Positions 43,200 through 50,874 of a DNA stretch of 64,000 nucleotides are shown here, in pieces (the first letter of the stretch is position 1; each line of letters begins with the position of its first letter). The DNA lies in assembly GCF_002803515.1 (NCBI RefSeq), contig NZ_PHQX01000001.1:124001-188000 (forward strand), given 5' to 3'. The notes under the pieces were generated by a model. The model saw only the letters and a list, made by a program, of their open reading frames with translations. It was not told where the DNA came from and did no database searches. The stretch is from Stenotrophomonas lactitubi (GTDB lineage Bacteria; Pseudomonadota; Gammaproteobacteria; Xanthomonadales; Xanthomonadaceae). The position numbers and the translations under genes are program-made.

Positions 43200-44471
43200 A
43201 TGCCGCACGGCCTGCCGCGCAAGATCCGTATCGCCTTCATCCTGCAAGCCGTGCTGGCCAGCCTGGGTATCCTGCTGGGTGCCTGGCTGGTTTCGCTGGT
43301 GATCAAGCACAGCCTGGTCGGCGCTGCCCTGCGCGAAGAAGCGGCGTACTACTGGACGCTGCACGAGGCCTCGCCCGTGCAGCCGCCGCCCAATACCCAG
43401 AACATCCGTGGCTACCTGCTGGAACGCGGGCAGTCCAGCCTGTCACTGCCCGCCAACCTGCGCACGTTGGAACCGGGTTTCCACGAACTGCCCGACGATG
43501 ATCAGCTGGTGCTGGTCGACGCCCGCGAACAGGGGCGCCTGTACCTGGTGTTCCTGCGCTCGCGCGCGGAGATGCTGGCGTTCTGGTTCGGCATCGTGCC
43601 GGTGCTGCTGACCCTGCTGGCGGTGTATGGCGCCTCCTGGATCACCTACCGTGCCTCCAAGCGCCTGGTATCACCGGTGAACTGGCTGGCGCGCCGCGTC
43701 TCGCGCTGGGATCCGGGTCATCCGGAAGCGGCCGATCTGGAACCGAACAAGCTGCCCGCAGACATGCAGGGCGAGACCCGGCAACTGGCGGCGGCGCTGC
43801 ATTCGCTGGCCAACCGTGTCACTGCGCACGTGGCACGCGAGCGCAACTTCACCCGTGATGCCAGCCATGAACTGCGCACGCCGCTGACCGTCATCCGGGT
43901 GGCCAGCGACATGGCGCTGGGCGATGAAAGCCTGGAGCCGCGCCTGCGCCGCAGCCTGCAGCGCATCCAGCGTGCCGGGCGGGACATGGAAGCGGTGATC
44001 GATGCGTTCCTGATCCTGGCCCGCGAGGCCGACGTCGAGCCGCAGGTGGAACTGTTCGACGTCAACGACATCGTCCGCTACGAAGTGGACAACGCCAACG
44101 AACTGCTGGTGGGCCGGCCGCTGGCGGTGCACCTGCACAGCGATGCGGCCGTGCAGCTGCACGCACCGCCGCGGGTGCTGCAGGTGGTGGTCAGCAACCT
44201 GGTGCGCAATGCCTGCAGTTATACCGACGAAGGTCGCATCGACGTGCACGTGCACAACGACCGGGTGGTGGTAAGCGATACCGGCATCGGCATGTCCGCC
44301 GACGCACTGTCGCGTGCGTTCGAGCCGTTCTATCGTGCCGATCCCAGCCGTCCGCAGGGTACGGGCCTGGGCCTGTCGATCGTGCGTCGCCTGTGTGATC
44401 GCTTCGGCTGGAAGGTCAGTTTGACCAGCGAGCTGGGCAAGGGCACCGAGGCGACGGTGGTTTTCCGCTGA
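43200..44471 (+). CDS. Two-component sensor histidine kinase
   Basis: This 423-residue kinase has transmembrane helices at about 13-36 and 126-148 flanking a periplasmic domain of about 90 residues. A HAMP-like linker follows (RASKRLVSPVNWLARRVSRW). The HisKA motif NFTRDASHELRTPLTV carries His223. The ATPase domain shows NLVRNACSYT (N box), VVVSDTGIGM (G1) and GTGLGLSIVRRL (G2). It belongs to the response regulator encoded just upstream. The sensor domain (YYWTLHEASPVQPPPNTQNI) is not recognised. Confidence 0.9.
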   Translation: MPHGLPRKIRIAFILQAVLASLGILLGAWLVSLVIKHSLVGAALREEAAYYWTLHEASPVQPPPNTQNIRGYLLERGQSSLSLPANLRTLEPGFHELPDDDQLVLVDAREQGRLYLVFLRSRAEMLAFWFGIVPVLLTLLAVYGASWITYRASKRLVSPVNWLARRVSRWDPGHPEAADLEPNKLPADMQGETRQLAAALHSLANRVTAHVARERNFTRDASHELRTPLTVIRVASDMALGDESLEPRLRRSLQRIQRAGRDMEAVIDAFLILAREADVEPQVELFDVNDIVRYEVDNANELLVGRPLAVHLHSDAAVQLHAPPRVLQVVVSNLVRNACSYTDEGRIDVHVHNDRVVVSDTGIGMSADALSRAFEPFYRADPSRPQGTGLGLSIVRRLCDRFGWKVSLTSELGKGTEATVVFR

Positions 44472-44516
44472 GGGCCGGGCGGCGAAGCAACAGCAACAGC
44501 GGACATTCCGTGGGAT

Positions 44517-44620
44517 GGCGGGGCGCTGTGGGTTTGCAGGACACGCCGTAAACCCATCCATGGGGGCTCGATGGCGCCATCCATGGCGCCAACGGTCCTG
44601 CAAACCCACAGCGCCCCGCC
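44517..44620 (+). repeat. Long stem-loop element A (26-bp arms, 52-nt conserved loop)
   Basis: Left arm 44517-44542 and right arm 44595-44620 are perfect reverse complements over 26 nt. They enclose a 52-nt loop that carries the palindrome GCGCCAT-CC-ATGGCGC. Loop length and sequence match elements B (48298-48399) and C (48550-48653, opposite orientation), with 35 of 52 loop positions identical in all three. The flanks CCGTGGGAT (left) and TTCGACAG (right) are shared with B. It lies 45 bp after the sensor kinase stop. Confidence 0.85.
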
Positions 44621-44643
44621 TTCGACAGGTTCCGCGATCTGCG

Positions 44644-44666
44644 GTAGATCCACGCCATGCGTGGAT
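44644..44666 (+). repeat. SMAG repeat
   Basis: GTAG plus ATCCACG-CCATG-CGTGGAT, directly after the right flank of element A. Confidence 0.85.
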
Positions 44667-44677
44667 GAGCGTCCCCG

Positions 44678-44700
44678 GTAGTGCCGGCCGCTGGCCGGCA
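44678..44700 (+). repeat. SMAG repeat
   Basis: GTAG plus TGCCGGCC-GCT-GGCCGGCA, 12 nt before the 3' end of the SGNH-hydrolase gene. Confidence 0.85.
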
Positions 44701-44712
44701 ACCCAGCATCAC

Positions 44713-45411
44713 TCAGTCGCAGTTGACCTTCGGCGCCAGCGCCTTGGTCCAGATCCCATAGCCGGCGGGGGTCATGTGCAGCATGTCCTCGCGGAACAAC
44801 GCGGCATCGGGCTGGCCATCGGCCCCCAGCATCGGCGTGTAGATGTCGGTGTAGCCGGTGTTGGGCAGCTTCGCCAGCGCAGCCTTGATCTTCGCGTTGG
44901 CGTCGTTGATCGCCGGCAGCAGATGCGCCCGCGACGGGCTGGGCTTGATGGAGACGTACTCCACCTTCGTCTTCGGCAGGTCGCGATGCACGCGCTGCAC
45001 GAAGGCCACCACGTCGTCGCGTACCTGGGTCGCGCTGCGGCCGCTGTTGAGGTCGTTGTCGCCGGCGTAGAAGAACACCTTGCACGGCGCGTACGGCACG
45101 ATCGCCTGGCCGGCATACCAGGTGCTGTCGCGGACTTCCGAGCCACCGAAGCCGCGGTTGAACACCGGTTGCCCCGGGAAGTCCTGGGCCAGGCTGTCCC
45201 ACATGCGGAAGGACGAGCTGCCGATGAATTCGATGCCACCGCGCGGCGGCGGATTGGTGCGGTCGGCGGTGGCGAAGGACGCCATGTCGGCGGCCCAGGC
45301 CACGTTGGAGACCTGCGCGGGTACCTGCGGCGGCGCCGGCGGGCTCAGGGCCTGGGCCAGCGGCGCGGCCAGCAGGCCAAGCAGGATCAGGCAGGTGCGG
45401 GGACGGGTCAT
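44713..45411 (-). CDS. Secreted SGNH/GDSL-family hydrolase
   Basis: This 232-residue protein has a signal peptide (MTRPRTCLILLGLLAAPLAQA). SGNH blocks are IEFIGSSSFRMW with Ser in block I, the Gly in NRGFGGSEVRDS, YAGDNDLNSG with Asn in block III, and MLHMTPAGYGIW with the catalytic His, here preceded by ED. The C-terminus ends VNCD. It resembles platelet-activating-factor acetylhydrolase-like esterases. The start was placed at the signal peptide. Periplasmic esterase activity is likely, with the substrate unknown. Confidence 0.88.
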   Translation of the reverse strand: MTRPRTCLILLGLLAAPLAQALSPPAPPQVPAQVSNVAWAADMASFATADRTNPPPRGGIEFIGSSSFRMWDSLAQDFPGQPVFNRGFGGSEVRDSTWYAGQAIVPYAPCKVFFYAGDNDLNSGRSATQVRDDVVAFVQRVHRDLPKTKVEYVSIKPSPSRAHLLPAINDANAKIKAALAKLPNTGYTDIYTPMLGADGQPDAALFREDMLHMTPAGYGIWTKALAPKVNCD

Positions 45412-45634
45412 CAGGCACTCCGGCAGGGCAGGGGGCATCCATCATAGAAGCTGGCTTGGCCCCACGCTTGGCCGCGCCGGGCCGTTCGCGGGGCCTCGCG
45501 GCGGCGCGTCCGGGGTGCCCTTGCCGCCCTTGTGGCAAAATGGGGGCTGTCTGCCTATCCCTGTGCACCCATGATTCCCTGCCGTGCGTCTGAGCGGTCG
45601 CTGCGCCGCGCCCCTGTTGCTGGATGCTTCACCC

Positions 45635-46030
45635 GTGGCTGATCAGTTCGGCCACATGCCCCGCGGCCCACGTCGCATCTTCCAGGCCGCCCGCTGGTCC
45701 TGGCAGGGCCTGCGAGCTGCCTGGCTGCATGAGTCCTCGTTCCGGCTGGAGGTCTACCTGCTGGTGCTGCTGACGCCGCTGGCGATCTGGCTGGGCCAGA
45801 CACCGGTGGAGCGCGCGCTGATGATCGGCTCGATGCTGCTGGTGCTGGCGATGGAGCTGGCCAACTCGGCCATCGAGGCGGTGATCGAGCGCTATGGCGC
45901 GGAAATCCACGAACTGGCCGGCCGCGCCAAGGACATGGGCTCGGCGGCAGTGTTCGTGCTGATGATGAACGTGCTGCTGTGCTGGGCCCTGGTGCTGGTG
46001 CCGCGATTGTTCCCGGCCAGCGTCGGCTGA
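45635..46030 (+). CDS. dgkA: Diacylglycerol kinase
   Basis: This 131-residue trimeric membrane kinase phosphorylates diacylglycerol to phosphatidate, recycling lipid from osmoregulated-glucan synthesis. Signatures are IFQAARWSWQGLRAAWLHES and the catalytic segment AMELANSAIEAVIERYG (with Glu), followed by KDMGSAAVFVLMMNV. Three transmembrane helices are visible. A GTG start at 45635 (MADQFGHMPRG) matches Xanthomonas homologues; ATG 45656 is the alternative. The preceding 220 bp contain nothing I recognise. Confidence 0.93.
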   Translation: MADQFGHMPRGPRRIFQAARWSWQGLRAAWLHESSFRLEVYLLVLLTPLAIWLGQTPVERALMIGSMLLVLAMELANSAIEAVIERYGAEIHELAGRAKDMGSAAVFVLMMNVLLCWALVLVPRLFPASVG

Positions 46031-46063
46031 TCCTTCTTCCTCCCCCCTTGTTGAAGACTTCCC

Positions 46064-46813
46064 ATGTCCCTTGAGCTTCTCGCCGATCCGAATGTCTGGT
46101 TGACCCTGTTCACCTTGAGCGCGCTGGAAATCGTGCTCGGCATCGACAATCTGGTGTTCATCTCCATCGCCGTCAGCAAGCTGCCCGAAGAGCGCCGCCC
46201 GTTCGCGCGCCGCCTCGGCATCGCCGTGGCCTGCATCACCCGTATCGGCCTGCTGGTGTCGCTGGCGTACCTGGCGCACATGCAGGCGAATCTGTTCACC
46301 GTGGCCGGCATGGGCATCTCCATCCGCGACCTGGTGCTGATCGTCGGTGGCCTGTTCCTGATCATCAAGGGCTGGATGGAGATCAAGGAAATGATCTCCG
46401 GTGGCGAGGACGAGGATCCGACCACCACCAAGACCTCGGCCGTGTTCGGCTACGTGATCGCGCAGATCGCGATCATCGACATCGTGTTCTCGCTGGACTC
46501 GGTGATCACCGCCGTCGGCATCGCCGACCACGTGCCGGTGATGGTCGCTGCGATCCTGCTGTCGGTGGCGGTGATGCTGCTGGCCGCCAACCCGCTGGGC
46601 CGTTTCATCGATGCCAACCCGACCGTGAAGATGCTGGCCCTGGCCTTCATCCTGCTGATCGGTGCGGTGCTGATCCTGGACGGCCTGGACGTGCACGTGC
46701 CCAAGCCCTACATCTACGCCGCGATGGGCTTCTCGGTGCTGGTGGAGTGGCTGAACCTGCTGATGCGCCGCCGCGCACGCGAACACCACGTGCCGGGTGC
46801 CGGCGACTGGTAA
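46064..46813 (+). CDS. TerC-family integral membrane protein
   Basis: This 249-residue protein has about seven transmembrane helices and the TerC signatures ALEIVLGIDNLVFISIAVSK and AIIDIVFSLDSVITAVGIAD, with conserved Asp residues within membrane segments. TerC/YkoY-like proteins are linked to tellurite resistance and, more recently, to manganese export and metalation of exoenzymes. It lies 33 bp after dgkA. The ATG is preceded by a poor Shine-Dalgarno. It ends in an intrinsic terminator. Confidence 0.92.
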   Translation: MSLELLADPNVWLTLFTLSALEIVLGIDNLVFISIAVSKLPEERRPFARRLGIAVACITRIGLLVSLAYLAHMQANLFTVAGMGISIRDLVLIVGGLFLIIKGWMEIKEMISGGEDEDPTTTKTSAVFGYVIAQIAIIDIVFSLDSVITAVGIADHVPVMVAAILLSVAVMLLAANPLGRFIDANPTVKMLALAFILLIGAVLILDGLDVHVPKPYIYAAMGFSVLVEWLNLLMRRRAREHHVPGAGDW

Positions 46814-46824
46814 GCACTACCCCG

Positions 46825-46855
46825 AACCCCCGGCCAGCGCCGGGGGTTCTGCTTT
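46825..46855 (+). terminator. Intrinsic terminator after the terC-like gene
   Basis: A perfect 10-bp stem AACCCCCGGC / GCCGGGGGTT with a 4-nt loop is followed by CTGCTTT, starting 11 nt past the stop codon. Confidence 0.85.
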
Positions 46856-46873
46856 CCGGGCGCCGCTGCGCTC

Positions 46874-46895
46874 GCCGGGCATGGCCCGGCGCTAC
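46874..46895 (-). repeat. SMAG/REP-like repeat, inverted
   Basis: On the minus strand GTAGCG precedes the stem CCGGGC-CAT-GCCCGG. It lies between the terminator and the MFS gene. Confidence 0.75.
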
Positions 46896-47031
46896 CCGGA
46901 TGGCCGACCTGCCCGCCACTTGTGAATCGGGATCAACACTGTTTTCCCGCGCCGAGGCTTACTCCCGGCCGGCAAAGCGCGCAGGCTACGCGCTCATTTT
47001 CCACAGGGCCTGCCCCACGCAGGCAACTCCC

Positions 47032-48192
47032 ATGAATTCCAGAGCCGCTTTGCTGGCACTCGCCGTCGGCGCCTTCGCCATTGGTACCACCGAGTTCACC
47101 CCGATGGGCCTGTTGCCGGTCATCGCCAACGGAGTGGGGGTCAGCATTCCCACTGCCGGCATGCTGATCACCGCCTACGCGGTGGGCGTGATGCTGGGCG
47201 CGCCGGTGATGACCCTGCTGATGGGACGCTTCGGCAAGCGCACCGCGCTGATGCTGCTGATGTCGATCTTCATCGTCGGCAACGTGCTGTCGGCGCTGGC
47301 CCCGAACTACGGCCTGCTGCTGCTGTCGCGTCTGGTGACCAGCCTCAATCACGGCGCGTTCTTCGGCATCGGCGCGGTGGTCGCCGCCAGCCTGGTGCCC
47401 AAGGACAAGCAGGCGGCAGCAGTGGCAACGATGTTCATGGGCCTGACCATCGCCAACATCGGCGGCGTGCCGCTGGCGACCTGGGTCGGCCAGCAACTGG
47501 GTTGGCGTTTGGCTTTTGCCGGCACTGCCGTACTCGGCGTGGTGGCGATCACCGCCTTGGCCATGGCACTGCCGGCCTCCGCAGCGGGTGCACGCCCGGA
47601 TGTCCGGCGTGAACTGAAATCGATCATGCAGCCGCAGGTGCTGCTGGCGATGGCGACCACGGTGCTGGGTGCAGGCGCGATGTTCACTCTCTACACCTAC
47701 GTAGCGCCAGTGTTGACCGAGCTGACCGGCGCCTCGAACGCTTTCATTGCGTTGTCGCTGGCACTGATCGGTATTGGTTTCACCGTTGGCAACGGCATCG
47801 GCGGACGCATGGCAGACTGGTCGCTGGACGGCGCGACCCGCATTCTGCTGGCGGTGCTGGCAGCGCTGATGTTCGTGCTGCCGCTGGCCTTCATGAGCCA
47901 CGCGACCGCAGCGCTTGGCGTGTTGCTGTTCGGCGCGGCGACCTTCGCCATCGTGCCGCCGTTGCAGATCCGGGTGATGCAGGCCGCCAGCGAGGCGCCG
48001 GGACTGGCGTCGTCGATCAACGTCGGTGCGTTCAACCTCGGCAATGCACTGGGCGCGGCGCTGGGTGGTGCGGTGATCAGCCTTGGGCTGGGCTACGCGG
48101 CGATTCCGGTGGCCGGTGGCCTGCTGGCGGCGTCGGCGCTGCTGCTGGCGTGGCTGGGGCGCAGCCGCACTGCGGTGGCTGAAGCCTGCTGA
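47032..48192 (+). CDS. MFS transporter of the DHA1/AraJ type
   Basis: This 386-residue inner-membrane exporter has twelve hydrophobic helices and the DHA1 features FAIGTTEFTPMGLLPVIANG near the start and the motif A loop MGRFGKRTALML after helix 2. It resembles arabinose/drug efflux proteins such as AraJ and YdhP. The ATG at 47032 follows AGGCAACTCCC and begins a typical first helix; the frame stays open upstream, which is disregarded. It is probably monocistronic. The substrate is not predictable. Confidence 0.9.
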   Translation: MNSRAALLALAVGAFAIGTTEFTPMGLLPVIANGVGVSIPTAGMLITAYAVGVMLGAPVMTLLMGRFGKRTALMLLMSIFIVGNVLSALAPNYGLLLLSRLVTSLNHGAFFGIGAVVAASLVPKDKQAAAVATMFMGLTIANIGGVPLATWVGQQLGWRLAFAGTAVLGVVAITALAMALPASAAGARPDVRRELKSIMQPQVLLAMATTVLGAGAMFTLYTYVAPVLTELTGASNAFIALSLALIGIGFTVGNGIGGRMADWSLDGATRILLAVLAALMFVLPLAFMSHATAALGVLLFGAATFAIVPPLQIRVMQAASEAPGLASSINVGAFNLGNALGAALGGAVISLGLGYAAIPVAGGLLAASALLLAWLGRSRTAVAEAC

Positions 48193-48235
48193 GAGATGTG
48201 TTCCGGCAGGGCTGCGCCCTGCACCCGCCGAAGCG

Positions 48236-48258
48236 GTAGTGCCGGCCGCTGGCCGGCA
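48236..48258 (+). repeat. SMAG repeat
   Basis: GTAG plus TGCCGGCC-GCT-GGCCGGCA, 43 nt past the MFS stop and 39 nt before element B. Confidence 0.85.
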
Positions 48259-48297
48259 ACCTCAACAGCAACGGCAAAAACTGGCTATCCGTGGGAT

Positions 48298-48399
48298 GGC
48301 GGGGTGGGTCCGGTGGCAGGGGACGGCGCAAGTACGTCCCTGTAGCCTCGGTCGCGCCATCCATGGCGCTCACGCCCCTGCCACCGGACCTACCCCGCC
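48298..48399 (+). repeat. Long stem-loop element B (25-bp arms, 52-nt conserved loop)
   Basis: The left arm 48298-48322 pairs with 48375-48399 over 25 nt with a single G-T position. The loop is again 52 nt and holds GCGCCAT-CC-ATGGCGC in the same position as in element A. The arms differ from element A in the inner 18 nt but keep self-complementarity. The left flank CCGTGGGAT and right flank TTCGACAG are shared with A. Confidence 0.85.
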
Positions 48400-48445
48400 T
48401 TCGACAGTTTTCCGCGACCTGTCGGGACGGCGTTCTGTGCTGTTG

Positions 48446-48469
48446 GTAGGTGTCGACCTTGGTCGACAC
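48446..48469 (+). repeat. SMAG repeat (GTCGAC stem)
   Basis: GTAGGTGTCGAC-CTTG-GTCGACAC, between elements B and C. Confidence 0.75.
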
Positions 48470-48549
48470 AAATGTCTGAAGAATCGGCTTTTGCTTTTGA
48501 TTTTGATTTTTTTCTTTTGATCTCCCGCGGTGCGCAGGAAATTGTCCGT

Positions 48550-48653
48550 GGCCGGGAGGGTGGGTTGGCTGGGGGCGTAAGCGCCAAGGATGGCGCGCCC
48601 GAGCCTACAAGGACGTATTCACGGCGTCCCCCAGCCAACCCACCCTCCCGGCC
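48550..48653 (-). repeat. Long stem-loop element C (26-bp arms, 52-nt conserved loop), inverted
   Basis: Arms 48550-48575 and 48628-48653 are perfect 26-nt reverse complements around a 52-nt loop. Read on the minus strand, the loop matches element B at 43 of 52 positions. The minus-strand right flank (GACAATTTCC, then GCG) also aligns with those of A and B. The palindrome is GCGCCA-TCCT-TGGCGC: its centre is changed but the stem is kept. The 595-bp gap 48193-48787 contains B, C, two SMAG repeats and a T-rich tract. Confidence 0.85.
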
Positions 48654-48787
48654 TACCCCGATATCCAGCAAACACAACCACCGCGGAGGGGGCGGCGCTC
48701 GATGGCTGACGACGGCCGACACTCTCCACACGCCCGTTAACACCGACCATGGCATGCTCGGCGCTCAGTCCACCCGGAGCCTTGGCC

Positions 48788-49408
48788 ATGCGCCTGTTGA
48801 CCCGCCTCATTCCCCTGTTGCTGCTGGCCTCCCTGCTGTCCGGCTGCGGTTACAACGCCATCCAGCAGAAGGACGAAGCGGTCAAGGCCAGCTGGTCCGA
48901 AGTGCTCAACCAGTACAAGCGCCGTGCCGACCTGGTGCCGAACCTGGTGCAGACCGTGAAGGGTTTCGCCAGCCAGGAAGAGCGCGTGCTGACCGAGGTC
49001 ACCAACGCCCGCTCGCGCGTTGGCCAGATCAACGTCAACGCCGACGATGAAGCCTCGCTCAAGCAATTCCAGCAGGCCCAGGGCGAACTCGGCAGCGCGC
49101 TGTCGCGCCTGCTGGTGGTCACCGAGAACTACCCGGTGCTCAAGTCCGACCAGAACTTCCGCGATCTGCAGGCGCAGCTGGAAGGGACCGAGAACCGCAT
49201 CACCGTTGCCCGTGGCCGCTACATCCAGCAGGTGCAGGACTACAACACCTACATCCGCTCGTTCCCGCAGCTGATCACCGCCAAGATCTTCGGCTACCAG
49301 CCCAAGCCGAACTTCACCGTGGAAAACGAAGCGCAGATCTCCAACGCGCCGGCGGTTGATTTCGGCAACGCGCCGCAGCAGCAGCCAGCCCCGGCCCCGG
49401 GCCACTGA
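48788..49408 (+). CDS. lemA: LemA family lipoprotein
   Basis: This 206-residue protein has a type II signal peptide with lipobox LLSGC (Cys19 or nearby) and the LemA core. The family line NAIQQKDEAVKASWSEVLNQ leads into YKRRADLVPNLVQTVKGFAS and then LLVVTENYPVLKSDQNFRDL. Helical coiled segments dominate, and the Pro/Gln-rich C-terminus is disordered. ATG 48788 begins the signal sequence. It is followed after 3 nt by two TPM-domain genes, the common LemA-YgcG neighbourhood in Gram-negative bacteria. Confidence 0.93.
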   Translation: MRLLTRLIPLLLLASLLSGCGYNAIQQKDEAVKASWSEVLNQYKRRADLVPNLVQTVKGFASQEERVLTEVTNARSRVGQINVNADDEASLKQFQQAQGELGSALSRLLVVTENYPVLKSDQNFRDLQAQLEGTENRITVARGRYIQQVQDYNTYIRSFPQLITAKIFGYQPKPNFTVENEAQISNAPAVDFGNAPQQQPAPAPGH

Positions 49409-49411
49409 CCG

Positions 49412-50296
49412 ATGCGCCTGACCGCCACACTGCTGGCCCTGCTGTTGTGGCTGCCGTTGGGCGTGCAGGCGCAGACGCTGGCGCCGATCCCGGCGCTGGA
49501 TTCGCCGGTGGTCGATACCACCGGCACCCTGGATGCCGCACAGAAGCAGGCGCTGGTGCAGCAGGCGTTGGACCTGCAGCAACGCAAGGGCAGCCAGATG
49601 CAGGTGCTGGTGGTGCCGACCACGCAGCCGGAAGACATCGCCCAGTACACCACCCGCGTGTTCGACCAGTGGCAGATCGGTCGCAAGGGCGTGGATGACG
49701 GCGTGCTGCTGGTGGTGGCCAAGGAGGATCGGCGGGTGCGCATCGAACCGGGCTATGGCCTGGAGGGCGCGATTCCCGATGCGATCGCCAACCGGGTGAT
49801 CCAGGAGTACCTGGTGCCACGCTTCCGCGCCAATGACTATGCCGGTGGCATCACCGACGCCACGGCGATGCTGGTGAAGATCATCGACGGCGAACCGCTG
49901 CCGGCGCCGGTCAGCAGCCAGCAGGGACGTTCGCCCGAGGGCGGCGGCGATACCTGGTTCCTGGCGTTGTTCATCGGCGTGTTCGCCGGCAGCATCCTGC
50001 GCGGCGTCTTCTCGCGTGTACCGCGTCCGCTGCGCGGCCTGCTGGGGGGCGCCGGTGCGGCCGTTGCTGCCTTCCTTTTCACCTCCACGCTGCTGGCCAG
50101 CGGCCTGGCCGGCGTGGTTGGGCTGGTGGTGGCGATGCTGTCCGGCCATCCGGGGCGTTTCGCTGGCGGTGGCGGCTGGGGTGGAGGCAGTTGGGGCGGT
50201 GGCGGCTTCGGCGGCGGTGGTGGATTTGGCGGTGGCGGCGGCTGGGGTGGCGGCGGTGGCCGTTCCGGCGGCGGCGGCGCGTCGGGGGGCTGGTGA
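49412..50296 (+). CDS. TPM-domain (YgcG-like) membrane protein with Gly-rich tail
   Basis: This 294-residue protein has a signal peptide and a periplasmic TPM domain at about residues 26-165 (SPVVDTTGTLDAAQKQALVQ, then KGSQMQVLVVPTT, GVDDGVLLVVAKEDRRVRIE, GYGLEG). Two hydrophobic segments follow at about 188-245. The last 45 residues are Gly/Trp repeats (GGGWGGGSWGGGGFGGGG) ending SGGW, typical of the YgcG family. The TGATG overlap couples it to the next gene. It may act in photosystem-like or envelope quality control; no activity is established. Confidence 0.9.
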   Translation: MRLTATLLALLLWLPLGVQAQTLAPIPALDSPVVDTTGTLDAAQKQALVQQALDLQQRKGSQMQVLVVPTTQPEDIAQYTTRVFDQWQIGRKGVDDGVLLVVAKEDRRVRIEPGYGLEGAIPDAIANRVIQEYLVPRFRANDYAGGITDATAMLVKIIDGEPLPAPVSSQQGRSPEGGGDTWFLALFIGVFAGSILRGVFSRVPRPLRGLLGGAGAAVAAFLFTSTLLASGLAGVVGLVVAMLSGHPGRFAGGGGWGGGSWGGGGFGGGGGFGGGGGWGGGGGRSGGGGASGGW

Positions 50297-50790
50297 TGAT
50301 CCAGCGTCTCTGCAGGCATCTGTTTTCGCCATCGGTACGCCGGGCGTTCCCGCCGGCCACGCTGCAGGCGATCACCGAGGCGATCGCCGCTGGCGAGCAA
50401 CGCCATGGCGGCCAGGTGATGTTCGCGGTCGAGGCCGACCTGCCGCTGCACGCGCTGTGGCACAAGGTCACCCCGCGGCAGGCGGCCGAACATGCCTTCG
50501 CCCGCTTGCGCACCTGGGATACCGTCCACAACAACGGCGTGCTGATCTACCTGCTGCTGGCCGACCATGCCATCGAGATCGTGGTCGACCGCGGCCTGCA
50601 GGGGCGGGTCGCGCCCGAGCAATGGCAGCGGGTCTGCACCCACCTGCGCGAGGGCCTGCGCGGCTCCCAGCCGGTGGCGGCGCTGCGCGATGCCATCGAC
50701 GAGGTTTCCACCCTGCTGGAAGGGCACTTTCCGGCCTCGGCGCGGTCCGATCAGGACGGCCTGCCGGACACGCCGCAGATCCTGGGCTGA
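50296..50790 (+). CDS. Second TPM-domain protein, cytoplasmic type
   Basis: This 164-residue protein begins MIQRLCRHLFSPSVRRAFP and has the shortened TPM fold: AITEAIAAGEQRHGGQVMFAV, ARLRTWDTVHNNGVLIYLLL, EIVVDRGLQGRV. It lacks a signal peptide and Gly-rich tail. Its start overlaps the previous stop (TGATG). In many proteobacteria the trio LemA, YgcG and this TPM protein is conserved as a unit. Function is unknown. Confidence 0.85.
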   Translation: MIQRLCRHLFSPSVRRAFPPATLQAITEAIAAGEQRHGGQVMFAVEADLPLHALWHKVTPRQAAEHAFARLRTWDTVHNNGVLIYLLLADHAIEIVVDRGLQGRVAPEQWQRVCTHLREGLRGSQPVAALRDAIDEVSTLLEGHFPASARSDQDGLPDTPQILG

Positions 50791-50874
50791 AGCCTGGCAA
50801 TCGCGTGACCGGGGCCGCCGCGAGGCCGCTCCCGGGCGGCGCTAGAATATCTGCATCCCTGCAAGGCGCCCTTC

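Noticed and set aside
50161..50290. GGC-rich tandem repeat as a regulatory element
   Set aside because: It encodes the Gly/Trp-rich tail of the TPM protein in frame and is typical of the family.
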